DNA from: Rhizopus sp. PT2906
Taxonomy: Eukaryota; Mucoromycota; Mucoromycetes; Mucorales; Rhizopodaceae
Assembly: GCA_025529335.1 (NCBI GenBank)
Contig: JAMYHX010000255.1
Location: 1 to 59,468, forward strand
DNA length: 59,468 nt
Direction: 5' to 3'
Shown here: positions 20,279 through 31,350 of the stretch, piece by piece
How the letters are laid out: the number at the start of each line of letters is the position of its first letter
Position numbering within the stretch: position 1 is the stretch's first letter
Translations under genes and position numbers: made by a program
The notes under the pieces: generated by a model
Seen by the model: the letters and a program-made list of their open reading frames with translations, nothing else
Databases searched by the model: none
What the model was told of the DNA's origin: nothing

Positions 20279-22879
20279 TTAATGATGCAAAATAGCGGAT
20301 TGAGCCTGAGATGAAGTCTCTGCTCTCATTACTTCTCTTAATGCCATGGTTGCGTATTGGCTTGTTCCCAAGGTAAATTCAACCTTTAATGCCAAATACT
20401 GACCATCTGGAATAAGGTTAGCCTCAGTTGATAAATAAAATGGTCATCCTACCTTCTACACCAGTGGGCTCAGGTAAGGCCTGAAGTCTATCTACATCTG
20501 TGTTACAGAGTCTCTCTTCTGGATTATTATAGCGAATACATGACCTATTTTGCAATATATTAAAAATACATACAAGGGATTATTGTTCATATTATACCAT
20601 TTCATATTTCTTGGTTTAGCTAACATAGCTCGATAGTCACCATTCAGTCCTCTATTTCATACAGATCAACACATACGTTTCTTTTTCAGCTCTGAACCAC
20701 TTACTCAAAATATTCTTTTTCATCCATCATGATCCCATCTTCAGCTATAGTAATCACAGTGTAAGCCTGTTGCTTTGTTTTTCATTATTCTTATTTTACC
20801 CATAATAGCTCTGTATACCTCCTTCATCTCATTCTCAGGGTAGACAGATAATTTTCCGGGCAAGGGGTAAACGACGTCCAGGATAGAGTACTTGTCTACA
20901 TCTTCCTCTGTAAGTATCTTTGGCACCTTACGCTAAACCAAACATTAGACTCGTTATACGTGGTTCCTTTTACTTTCTCATTTTACATCAGCAAAATTGC
21001 GCCTTCCAACGTTTGCTTTCTTGGAATTTTGTTTGTTAGGCTTTATATTCTCATTTTCAACAAGGACAAGGTCACCCACTAAAGGTTTGTCACAGCCATA
21101 TCGCTTGGCACGTTCAGATACCACACGGTTCCAAACGTAAGATTGGTATGCATGAGAGTACAATGAGAGTAAATGCTTGGGTAACTATTAAAAGGGGACT
21201 GTATTTAGTTTAATGTTTTTGTTTGTTATTTGTTGTATTACACTCTTGATTGCCTTCTTATGTTGTTCAGGAAATCTGGAATAAAAGCCAAGAAGCTTAC
21301 GCTCAGGCATGGCTCGCTTTGGAAAAATGGCAAGAGCAGCCTCGGCATTGTTTGTATCTTTCCATACCTGTCTTGCATTTGCATAATCCTCACGCTCTGA
21401 TATATTTTAGCATGTTAATAGGGCAAACTATGCAATCATAGATACACTACCTCCTTCTCTTGGGTAAAGAATCAAATTAGATGCTTCTTCATACTCGCGC
21501 TTCATGATAGCACGTCCAATGGTGTGAGTCAGCACTGTGCTAGTTCCAAATCGCTGCATGCCAAAATAATTTAAAAAGCCATTATCTCTTAGAGACTCCA
21601 AAGAAGTTTGTACATCTTCTTCACTAATGCCTTGTACATTTCTGATACATGGACAGTTTTTAGACAAATAGTCAGCATAAACTGCTTCCTTATCCCTTAC
21701 CTAAGTACAATTGTAAAATGGTTTCCACCAAGATCACCAAGAGTTAATCCTTTAGGAACATATCTATGAATATTTTAGTCAGCAGGCATATATACTAAGC
21801 TAGACAAGTTATTATTTACTTGTAATCACCAATATATATTCCACTTTTCAATAGCTCATCTTTAGCCCTCAAAAGACGTCCAGGTTTAATTCTTTTCAGC
21901 GTTAGTGCTTGTGTTGTAATAGCTCTAGCGTCCTTAGTTCCTGCATAACCAAAATGCTTTGCATGAACACTATAGATACGTTACAATAAGAACATGGTCA
22001 GTATCTCAGCTTGTTCTTTTACCCTGATTTGCTTGAAATGATGTTGATCGCATTCATGGTGTCGATACTTGATTTATACATATGCACTTGTAAATATTCC
22101 CCAGGCATTTTGTCCCATTCAATATATTCTTATATTTACAAAAAGTTAACTTGTCTACTCTCTATTCCGAACATGACAATCACTTTACCATCCTGATAGT
22201 CATCCTCTGAATTGGGCCATCTAATGATCAACTGTCCTTCCTTACCGCGACTATTTATCTTTGCTTCCAAGCTGTTCTCGACAAGATGATAAAATTCAAT
22301 GCGTTGATCTTTATTGGCCTATATGATAACATTGTTGAATAATGTTGATTCGTGTGTTATAGTTTATCTTACTGTCGTGGTAACCACAGCATCCTTGTCT
22401 TCAGGCTTATTTAGGAAATCACGGAACTGTTGAGAAAACTCTTGTCCAAAGATATTTGCCATTCGTTGATCAAACTCTTCAGGTTCAAGAATATTCGTTT
22501 TTTGATTCTGTAGAGAATGTACGTTAGCTCATAAACTCTTTCTCTACTAAGATATTACCGTGGATGGCCCTTCTAAAGAAGTAAGATGTATGATATTGTT
22601 ATCCATATCGACCTCATTCACTAGAAAATCTTCAGCTCTATTTCAATATTAGCCTTCATTACATATCTTTGCTATGGCTCTTTACACTTGCCTGTATTTC
22701 AAGATGCTATGAAATCCTTGTAGACCAGGATTGGCAAAGGCTTCAATACCCACGTCACTTTCTTTGACATTCTGATCAGTTCGAACACGCTTAGATTGTC
22801 GAACCTCTTCCGATTCAAGCGATCTCTTATTGCGTTCTGTGCCTGAATCGCTAACGGATCTAGAAAAGATGTTTCCCAT
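20279..22879 (-). CDS. PUS7: tRNA pseudouridine synthase Pus7 (TruD family)
   Basis: Multi-exon gene. N-terminus MGNIFSRSVSDSGTERNKRS with a basic nuclear-type stretch. Conserved blocks: AEDFLVNEVDMDNNIIHL; the catalytic loop AGTKDARAITTQ, with the nucleophilic Asp; KSGIYIGDYKYVPKGLTLGD; FLNYFGMQRFGTSTVLTHTI; SHAYQSYVWNRVVSERAKRY; VYPLPGKLSVYPENEMKEVY; and C-terminal EFTLGTSQYATMALREVMR. Pus7 makes pseudouridine 13/35 in tRNA and also modifies U2 snRNA and mRNA. The first intron (22638-22691) begins GCAAGT rather than GT; reading through it or using the nearby GT gives immediate stops. Divergent from MED20, 471 bp apart. Confidence 0.9.
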
Positions 22880-23350
22880 AACAAAATAAAAAAGATCTTT
22901 TGCAGATTACAGTCATTTTAGAGAGATCCAAAAAAATGACTGCTCGCGCGGTAGCTGAAACCAGAAGCAATACAATGTATAAGCAGGATATTGTTTATTC
23001 CAACACTTTAAAACACTAGTAAAGCATAACTATACGGGGTTAACAAATTAGGAACAAAGTACTTAGAAGCAAAAAGGGAATATTCTGCAAAGAACAGTTT
23101 ATCGTTTGCTCGTATCAATAAATTCTCTATCGAATTGAAAAGAATATGTCTGCATTTTATCGAGTTTGGCATCTTTATCTTTGCTCGATATTGCTTTTTA
23201 TAAGACAAGCTCTTAACTACGACCTATAATACTGAAAAGCCATCTCTTGTTTGATATATTTCCCTTTGCAGTTTATGCATATCGCTAAGCCACATAGACT
23301 ACACCTCATAGTATCTAACTTACCTGCTTTTTCTTTACATCCTTTTCAAC

Positions 23351-24123
23351 ATGGGCATCACCTGGTAACAAAGCAACAGGAAATTAACTGCTTATATTAT
23401 GCTCATTTCTTTCTTTAAAGTCTTGTTCGCTGGAAGAATGCAACAGGCATGCGCGATTTTACATTCATCGCTGAACATGTCACCAAGTCCTTGCAAGGTA
23501 AAAATACTGGACCTTGGTCACTTTCCTTCAAAGTATTTCGTGATATCAACAACAACAAGACGGCCTCGCTAAAGGACAGTAAATTGCTTTATCAAGTCTC
23601 GCTTGGTCAGCAGCCTGGGAATGTCTATTGTATGGTGGACGGAAGTGTAGTTGTTGAAGCAGGAAAAGAAATGGAAATTATCCTTTCACGTCTCAAGAAT
23701 CTCTGGCAATTGAGGCAGAACGTTACTATAGAGGTAACTCTATCAGCAAATTCATCGTGTATGTATAGCTTACGTATTGAATAGGGCACTAGTTATGAAA
23801 TTGGTGATTTTACATTAAGAGTAGCTAATATCTTGCTAGGATCAACATACAAAGGATTACTATTAGAGGTAGACTTTATTAAACAAAGGATTTCATGATA
23901 AACTCAATAGACATTATAGATTGACTACCATCCGTGTTCAACACCAAATAACGCCAGTAGTATCTTTCAAGAGTTTGTTCAATCCATCGTACCTCCAACA
24001 GCGCAATTGTCATGCGAATACGAATACAACTATGAGGCTGTTGGTTTAAGCAATTATGAATTTACGATTGCTCATACAAGTTATCAATACATTATGCTTT
24101 TCAGAAACGATGGTTTGATCTAA
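23351..24123 (+). CDS. MED20: Mediator complex subunit 20
   Basis: Four exons: 23351-23364 (14 nt), 23421-23733, 23785-23868 and 23920-24123. Spliced start MGITCLVRWKNATGMRDFTF, about 204 residues. Family blocks: EHVTKSLQGKNTGPWSLSFK, LYQVSLGQQPGNVYCMVDGS, VVVEAGKEMEIILSRLKNLW, GTSYEIGDFTLRVANILLGS, TYKGLLLEIDYHPC and FQEFVQSIVPPTAQLS. Med20 is in the Mediator head module and links activators to RNA polymerase II. Intron 2 is short and stays open for a time, so the uncorrected frame runs into it. Stops 55 bp from the stop of the convergent GPI-protein gene. Confidence 0.92.
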
Positions 24124-24178
24124 TTTATTATAGCATTTCTAATACCCCCTCCCTTTTTTCAAAATAAATACTAGTTTT

Positions 24179-25079
24179 TTACATGTAGAGAACATAAGCA
24201 ATTAAAGCGATCATACAATTAATGATAGTAAATGACGCCTTATGTCTTGAGATAGTATCGCTACTGGGGCGAGGTGTAGTGGTAGCGGGTTGAGTAATAG
24301 CAGCAGTAGAGCTAGCACCAATAGTACTAGCTGAGGTATTAGGAATAGAAGATGAAGAAGAAGTTGTAAGGACGATAGTTGTAGAAGGAGCAGAAGAAGA
24401 AATTGCTGTAGATGATACTATAACACTAGATGCATTAGAAACGGCGGAGCTAACAGGTAATTGAGAAGCTGCAGATCCAGCTGAGCCAATAACAGTAAAA
24501 GAGCTAGAGTATGCGGTTGCACTAAATTCAAAGGAAATAAGAGAAAACTATGATAACAGAATTGATTGATGATTTACTTACGTGTTACCATTTTCTGTGG
24601 AATAAGAAATCATCAATGAATAGGTAGTATTTTGAAGTAAATCAGTAGGCACCTAATAAAGAAATATTTTAGTATTACCCTCCATTTAAGGCTATCTGAC
24701 ACGATTCCTTTACCTTCCAATTGTATTTGCCATCTTGGCCATTGATAGTAAATTTAATTCCAGTGATTGTCATGGCGGCAGGGTTATTACCAGTCAACAC
24801 ATAAACGGTGGCGTTACCAGGTGTACCATTCAACCAAGCTAAGTAAAATATTAGCTTCCTTTATGAAAATAAGCAGCAGACAATAGCTTACTAATCGTAG
24901 CACTATATATACGCAAGACAGTTAGCGTGTATATGAATGACATAACCCTTGCTTTCTTACATAGAGCCAGCCTTAAAACTTGAACCTTGGATAGGATTAG
25001 TAATATAAAAAGGCGAGGATTGAGCGGATACAACAGCTGTAAACAATGCCAAGAAAATCTTAAAAGTAGTAAATCTCAT
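24179..25079 (-). CDS. KRE9/KNH-like Ser/Thr-rich GPI-anchored surface protein
   Basis: Exon 1 (24961-25079) encodes the signal peptide MRFTTFKIFLALFTAVVSA and the start of an Ig-like KNH domain (SPFYITNPIQGSSFKAGS). An 11-nt exon (24892-24902) gives the following residues, and the next exon starts at 24838 (WLNGTPGNATVYVLTG). Further exons give GIKFTINGQDGKYNWKVP, then a long Ser/Thr/Ala-rich O-glycosylation stalk (ASSTIGASS-like repeats) and a hydrophobic C-terminus ending IALIAYVLYM, as expected for GPI attachment. Related yeast proteins act in cell-wall beta-1,6-glucan assembly; the function here is inferred as cell-wall or surface. Convergent with MED20. Confidence 0.82.
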
Positions 25080-26307
25080 GGTTTATATCAAAGAAGAAAA
25101 AAGAAGTAATAAAAAATGTATTCCGCAAACTTTTTATACTTTACTTTTATTGTTTGGGCGCGTAATGGATAATCTTTTTTCAAAAGGTGCCTGAAAATCT
25201 TTTTTTAACTTGGCCCTTTTATTGTCCGTACATGGATATGATATTTTTAAATAATTGACCTTTACTTTTCATCTCTAATTTACTTCATTTTCTAATCTCT
25301 GGCATCCAAGTTCTATTTGTATTCAGGAACGTACATATACATTTGTATTTCATTGTTATAGAAAATAAGGTCAGTGCTGGATATGAATAGGTGTAACATT
25401 ACACCTTATATTTTCTGTAACGAAAACTAAACGTGTCAATAGCTGTGTTTTAGATGAATTTGAATAGCAGAAATATAGAAAATGAGCATCTATACGTAAA
25501 AGTGTAAAATAAGTAGTTAGTAAAGTAATAGTAAAATGACAACATATATTTGACCTCTTCAACTAAATTAATTATAAACTCTAGGAATTCTAGGAAAATT
25601 TGAAAATATCATCAACCTATAACTCAGGAATACCTGTGCAAGCGAAAAAAAAAAAGCACCTTTGGTACATCTCTTAAACTCTTTAAAATACAATCTTATA
25701 TATGCATGTATAGTTGATTCAATGCAAAGAATACGTTTAGTCACGACATTCTGAGAACATGTAATAAGCATATCACACTGTTATTCGGTCGTGTTCATCA
25801 CATAAAGATATTCCAAGAAATTAAACATTCAGATTTACTCTTGAACAATCTGGTTTGTGCTATTCTACGCTTGTAGCCGACTTGTTCTGCAGTAGTTGAT
25901 TAATATATTTACATCTTTTGCTATTATTGGCAGCTACTTGTCGCTTTGATAAATATAAATTTAGCTACTTAAAAGTAGAGTGTATAGTTATTTACTCTGA
26001 TTCATCCTTACCTTTTTTTTTTGAACTTCATAACCTTGGCTCATACCTGTATTACTTGCATAAAATGTATGGTCTATACCTGGATACTTTAGAACAAACA
26101 TGCACTTGCTAAATTAACGACCATATGTTCCCTTAGAGCTTTTGCCTCGTTAGGTGTTGGCAAAGCGTAAAGCATGTCTTAAGCAAACATAAGAATTATT
26201 TATGCAATGTGAGCATGTCCTTTCTCAGAGAGAGCTTTGATTGGTCCAAATTCTTTGGAGAAAGAAAAAAAGATAACGCTATGACTTATCTTTTAATACT
26301 CTTCCTT
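25080..26307. other. AT-rich intergenic region
   Basis: Promoter side of the GPI-protein gene and upstream region of the F-box gene. Only random short frames were seen; no RNA gene or repeat recognised. Confidence 0.5.
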
Positions 26308-27826
26308 ATGGATCTTCAGCCTGCCCGGAAACGTCAAAAACGCTCAGTAGAGGCTACTCAAAAAGAGAAACGCATAGACTTTGTTATTTCTTCGTTTTCG
26401 AAGGAACTGGCGCTTAAAGTATTCAGTTATTTATCCTCAGCAGATTTAGTGCAATGCGCAGCTGTCAGTTCACATTGGGCAAAATTAGCAAATGATGAAA
26501 CGGTAAGAAAAGTTGATGAAATACAATTCGGCAAATTACTAAATATATTTCTTGTAGCTTTGGAAACCTTTATTCTGCCATCGTTTTTGTGAGTCTGAGA
26601 CGGACGATCAGAATCATATTGTCAAAAGTAATAATAAAAGGAGAACCTCAGCAACACGCTATGGAGGGAGCTGGAAGACGAAGTATAGAGTTCATCAAAA
26701 TTGGTTACATGGAAACTGCTATGTGAATGACATTACCATAGGAAATGACACAGAAAACTATCCTAACAGCCAACAGTTGTTTCAAATGACAAAAGATATC
26801 ATGTTTGTAGTTTCTGCAGACAAGTGTAAAATAGACGTTTGGAAGTACATCAAGGACGAATCCAGATTATTATACCGCATTGAATCGGCTAAACTTGGGA
26901 ATTCCAAAATAACATTTATTAGATTAATTGATGGTGACCCACTTCGCTTGCTCGGGGGCTATGCAAATGGAGGCTTTGTTCTATGGGAAATCAAAACCAA
27001 CTTGGAAAGTCTATCCATCGATGAAATAGCAAATCATAACCCTCAAACAGATAAAGATGACAGTGTGATATCCATAGGAATGGAATTTCCTATTGTTCTA
27101 CTTTGTACAAAGAATATGAAGCTATCTGCATTTTATATCGATGAAACAAACACAGTTCGACCTATTCATCGACTACAAAGTCCTGTTGATTGGAGCTCAG
27201 TACACATTGACATTCACAAGCAAACGCATAATCAGCCTTTATGGGTAGCTACCATATGTTTTAGCTTGGCAATCGGAAACCATGCTACATCTGTTGGTTT
27301 ACAAGAAATTATTTTATCTTCTACAACTATTGTCTCCTCTCGACATGCTTCTGCTCTAGAATCTGAACCGTTTTTCTTTTCTTCCAGCATGAGATATTAC
27401 TTACAGCAAAATACTAATGATTCAAACGACAGCAGCTTAGTTACAGCCATGGCATACTCTCCACCTTACTTAATCACAGCCCATCCCAATAATACCATCA
27501 AGAAATATATTATTTCCAAAAACAGAGGATTGGATATTCGTTTTGAAAAAATATTATATGGTCATACATTTAGAGTAGAAGCTTTGGCTTTACAAAAAGA
27601 AAAGCTAGTCAGTGCTGACAGATCAGGAATTAAGGTTTGGAACCTATTAAAAGATGATGATACAGCTGTAACAATTTACACAAACAAAAACCAATCTTTT
27701 TTGCAAGATCTTCCAGCTATACGTATAAGAACACTATGCTTTGACGAAGATAGAATTGCTGCATTCGCCAAAGATGACAAGGGTTCTTTTATACGTTTAT
27801 GGTCATTTGATTCAATGCAAAAGTAA
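26308..27826 (+). CDS. F-box protein with beta-propeller-like C-terminal domain
   Basis: Two exons (26308-26502 and 26558-27826), phase 0. About 487 residues from MDLQPARKRQKRS. ATGs at 26209, 26215 and 26281 are in frame but give an unlikely hydrophobic leader, so 26308 is preferred. The F-box lies at about residues 25-70: FVISSFSKELALKVFSYLSS, ADLVQCAAVSSHWAKLANDE, then LWKPLFCHRF across the splice junction. The remainder has repeated beta-strand patterns ending in WKYI, VLWEI, IKVWNLLKDDD and IRLWSFD, consistent with a degenerate WD40 propeller. Likely a substrate receptor of an SCF ubiquitin ligase; the substrate is unknown. Confidence 0.85.
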
Positions 27827-28306
27827 TTTACTTCCATCTTATACATTAGAAAGCTTTGAAAAATGAGCTTATAATTATGTACATATGATTAAAATTCACA
27901 AGTGTTCATAAATGAAATTCACCCCAAAAGATTAATTTGTTGCATGACATTTCGATATTGGACATGAGAATTAATCGTGTGCTCAACTCATTCAACCCAC
28001 AGATGATGAACTTGTAAATAGATAGATGGATAGGAAGTCACACGTGTACCGGAAAACAAAAAACAATCCGGCAAAAAAATGATGACGTATTAATTCCGGA
28101 CCGAACAAATAACGATCACATTTATCAATTTTCATCAGAAAATGTCGTCGTAAACGATAGAACCAACCAATAGTATATTAGAGAATAAGAATATAAATTG
28201 TTGTTCTTTATTTAATACAAAACATGAAAGTATTTATATGTTTTATGATTCGGCAGTGTTCTTTAAAAGGAAGGTGTTGAGCCACTGCCTACAAGCGATC
28301 TTTAAA

Positions 28307-28492
28307 TTAAGAAGGCTTTGAGAGCTGCGCCAAGGCCTTGGTCGCACGAACGGCGTTCATCCCAAAAGGGAAGGGGCGGGATCCAAAACGAGTCTTGTTC
28401 TTGAGGGCCTTCAGGGTCACGGGATTCAGACGCGGGCCGCGCTGTTTATTTCGGACCGGAATCGTTGATAGGAACTTATGTCTTTTAGGCAC
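28307..28492 (-). other. GC-rich, codon-biased short ORF beside the tRNA
   Basis: Open minus-strand frame without an ATG start (it begins at a GTG), about 61 codons, ending at 28307. It reads VPKRHKFLSTIPVRNKQRG, then LNPVTLKALKNKTRFGSRPF and GMNAVRATKALAQLSKPS. Third positions are mostly C/G, unlike the surrounding AT-rich sequence. It ends 15 bp from a tRNA gene, a common insertion point for Ty3-like elements, so a fragment of a mobile-element ORF is possible. I do not recognise the domain. Confidence 0.3.
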
Positions 28493-28506
28493 GACAAAAA
28501 TTGTAA

Positions 28507-28580
28507 GCCCGACTGATGTAGCGGTTTATCATACTGTCTTCACACGACAGAGGTCGTCGGTTCGAACCCGACGTCGGGCA
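28507..28580 (+). tRNA. tRNA-Val (anticodon CAC)
   Basis: Cloverleaf visible: acceptor stem GCCCGAC/GTCGGGC, D-arm ATGTAGCGGTTTATCAT, anticodon stem CTGTC/GACAG with loop TTCACAC (anticodon CAC), variable region, and T-arm GTCGGTTCGAACCCGAC. Discriminator base A at 28580, with no intron. A run of nine T (28581-28589) follows as an RNA polymerase III terminator. D-arm and T-loop match the internal A and B promoter boxes. Confidence 0.93.
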
Positions 28581-28644
28581 TTTTTTTTTAAGTGCCGGAG
28601 TCAGACGTTACACAAGCGGAGTTAAACGAGACGAGCTTAATGTA

Positions 28645-29400
28645 ATGAAAAAGATTCAGAAGGACACCTCTAACAGCACTCTCAACAGACAGTGCTGTTG
28701 TAACGAGCCAGATCAACAGGAGCTCACTATGCCAAGTGAGACAGAGAAATCTGATATAAGTTGCTTTCCGACTCATGTCGATTTCCGAAGCTTTTCGGTA
28801 AAGTGGATGAAGTTTATCCAAGAAGCATTATGAATAATATAAAAGGATGAAATCGTTTTATTGAAAATAAAGGTCATTGAATTATTACCAAGATAATCAA
28901 TCAACCAAATTCCCTTTTTTTTTATTCTTTATAAACAGGATCAAACTTTTGTTATAAAAGTTCCTGATCTCTTCTCTTTATCTTTTACTTTACTTTATAC
29001 TTTACATTTTGATCAACTTTAAAAGATCTGGTGGTCACTTCAAGCACCTAAACTTATAAATCTCAAGAAAACTCTTCATATTAACTACAATCTCTTCAGC
29101 TCCTAAGAAAAATTACAATATATAAACACGTTCAATTTATTTAAATAAATCAGTCAGTCAGTTCTCAGTATAACTCACTTTATATTCTTTTATTTGAATT
29201 CTTTACTTTCTAATACATTTGGTATTCTAAAGTACCTTTTATTACTCTTTTATACTCTTACTTTACTTTTATCACTCTTATCTACCGATACGCTTAACTT
29301 GAAGCCTTGTATCAGTAGGATTCACTTTTATTTTTTACTATTACTCTTATATAACGCAAGCTATTTCTTTTGATCTATTAAGGTCTGGTGATCACGCTGT
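28645..29400 (+). repeat. LTR-like AT-rich region with duplicated TTTTGATC...TCTGGTGRTCAC motif
   Basis: Downstream of the tRNA. A 28-31 bp motif occurs twice in direct orientation, at about 29007-29037 and 29368-29395, each preceded by TTTACTTTACT-type tracts. TATAAAAG at about 28954 could be an LTR TATA box. The TCTGGTGGTCAC end begins TGG after a TC, as expected of a tRNA primer-binding site. The sequence ACAGGATCAAA occurs at about 28936 and again near 29998. Together these suggest remnants of an LTR element near a tRNA; the boundaries are not established. Confidence 0.3.
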
Positions 29401-31350
29401 TATGTAAAGGTTTATAAAACACAAGACAAAGACAAAAGAAGTACTCTTTGAGACTAATATTTATTCTGAGATAAAGACAGAAGGAACATACAAATAAACT
29501 AATGATCTACTATTTATAGTTGCTATCAAATGGCCGGTAAGCCACTATTCTAATCGTGGATTATAATTACTGAGAATATGATTGACTAACAGTTCCTGAG
29601 TTCATAAAGAAAACTTTTAATTCGTTCCTGACATTGATCTTATTGTTCATTTCATGATTTGAGTTATGATATTGCTTTATCATAAGAAGGATTATCTTTT
29701 AAAGTGTATTCTTTTATATAAAGAAGTAATGATTTATATTCAAAGGAGACTTTGTTTAATTTGACTTATCACCAAAAGTGTGTACACGTAATCTTATAAT
29801 GTATGAATTCACTCTATTCATACTGATTACAGCCATTTATCTCAATGTCAGTCATAAGCAGACATTGTTCTACGACACACGCGACAGAAACTCTTAATTA
29901 ATTTATACTCAAGCCTCTACCCAAACATAACCTTTTTACACTGTGTTATTTGATTTATTCCTTATTATTACTCATACACATAATGTGACATTTTAGACAG
30001 GATCAAAACGAAGTTTTCATATTTTTAAAACAAATGCCGCTTCTTTCTTTGCTGCAAACGAAGATAGGCCCGCTGTTGATAACAGTAATACTTTTTGAAA
30101 GGTAGGTCTCCTTGATAATTTATTAACTTTGTTCTGATTGTTTAACAACAACAAATATTTTTTACATCTGTTTGTGTCTCAATGTTGGGACTCGTAGTTC
30201 ACTTTCCCTCTCAGTATGATCAATCAAATGAAATAGCAGACGTATATATTTCTTCTTTGATTCTTACTTTCTATCAACATGTTTTAAAATGTTTATAACA
30301 TCTTGTACTTCACCTTTGCTGCTATAAAGAGTGTATGAGTTTTCTGTTTGAACCGTACTTGTATTTGTGCACGACTATAAAAAATACATATATGTGTGTC
30401 AACTTTTGATATATTGCAAGGATATAAAAACAAATTTTTTTATAATACGCTCCATATTTGAAACAATGGTATTTGTGATATTTGATGCACCTTCAAATTG
30501 TCGCTTTCTCATATTATTAACAACAGAATCCTCTTGCCTTTTGAACCAATAGGCTTCATAGGCGATATAAAAAGTACTATTTTTCGTCTGAACGCGACTA
30601 CCCGTTTACGATGTGTTATTATCGATGAATAATTGTTTTACCTCTAAAGCATAAGGATACAACAAGATGGAATAAGGCTCTTTCTGGTCATTTACGAACA
30701 GAGAAAAGAAAGAGATTCATGGTAAAAAGGGAATTGGTCTTTATATGCAAGTATAAATGTTGTCAACCAATTGCATATTAGATATAACGCGTTGTTAGCT
30801 ACTATTAATAAGTGTTATGGGCTTAGTAATAATATCTTGGCTTGTGTACGAAATAAATATTGATTATATTAACACCAAAGGGTGTATAACCTTCTTCGAT
30901 ATAAAAGTAGAAATGTGACAGACGAGTCCATAAAGAATCTTAAGAATATGTACACGTTAAAAAATAATGGCCCTCACTAAATGAATTTCCTCAAATAACT
31001 TTAGTGCTTTTACACCTTTATCTAAGAAGATTTTTTTGTCAGTAATGACTATCAGATCTTAGTAAGATCAATAAACAGCCTTATGAGAAAGAGGTTAAAA
31101 TAAAGATAAATAAGAGATCTGGGACTTTTTATGAACAAAAGCTGGCCTATTTATTGAATGAAGTATATGTATAAAAGAACACTTGACTGACGTTTCTTTC
31201 TGGCTTGAAAGAGTGAAGAATACTCATAGATTTTTTTTTTTCCTGCATAAACCAAAAGTAACATGCTACCTTTGTCTGAGTTAAATTTACATCAACTTGA
31301 CAAAAACTTATAGTAGAGAATCGCGATTTTTTTCTTCTTTACTTCTTTTA
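29401..31350. other. Long AT-rich intergenic region
   Basis: Almost 2 kb with no coding frame above 61 codons and no recognisable RNA gene. The right end carries the promoter of the M16 protease gene. Confidence 0.5.

Noticed and set aside
28338..28625. 95-codon plus-strand frame covering the tRNA
   Set aside because: It runs through the tRNA-Val gene and is antisense to the GC-rich minus-strand frame.
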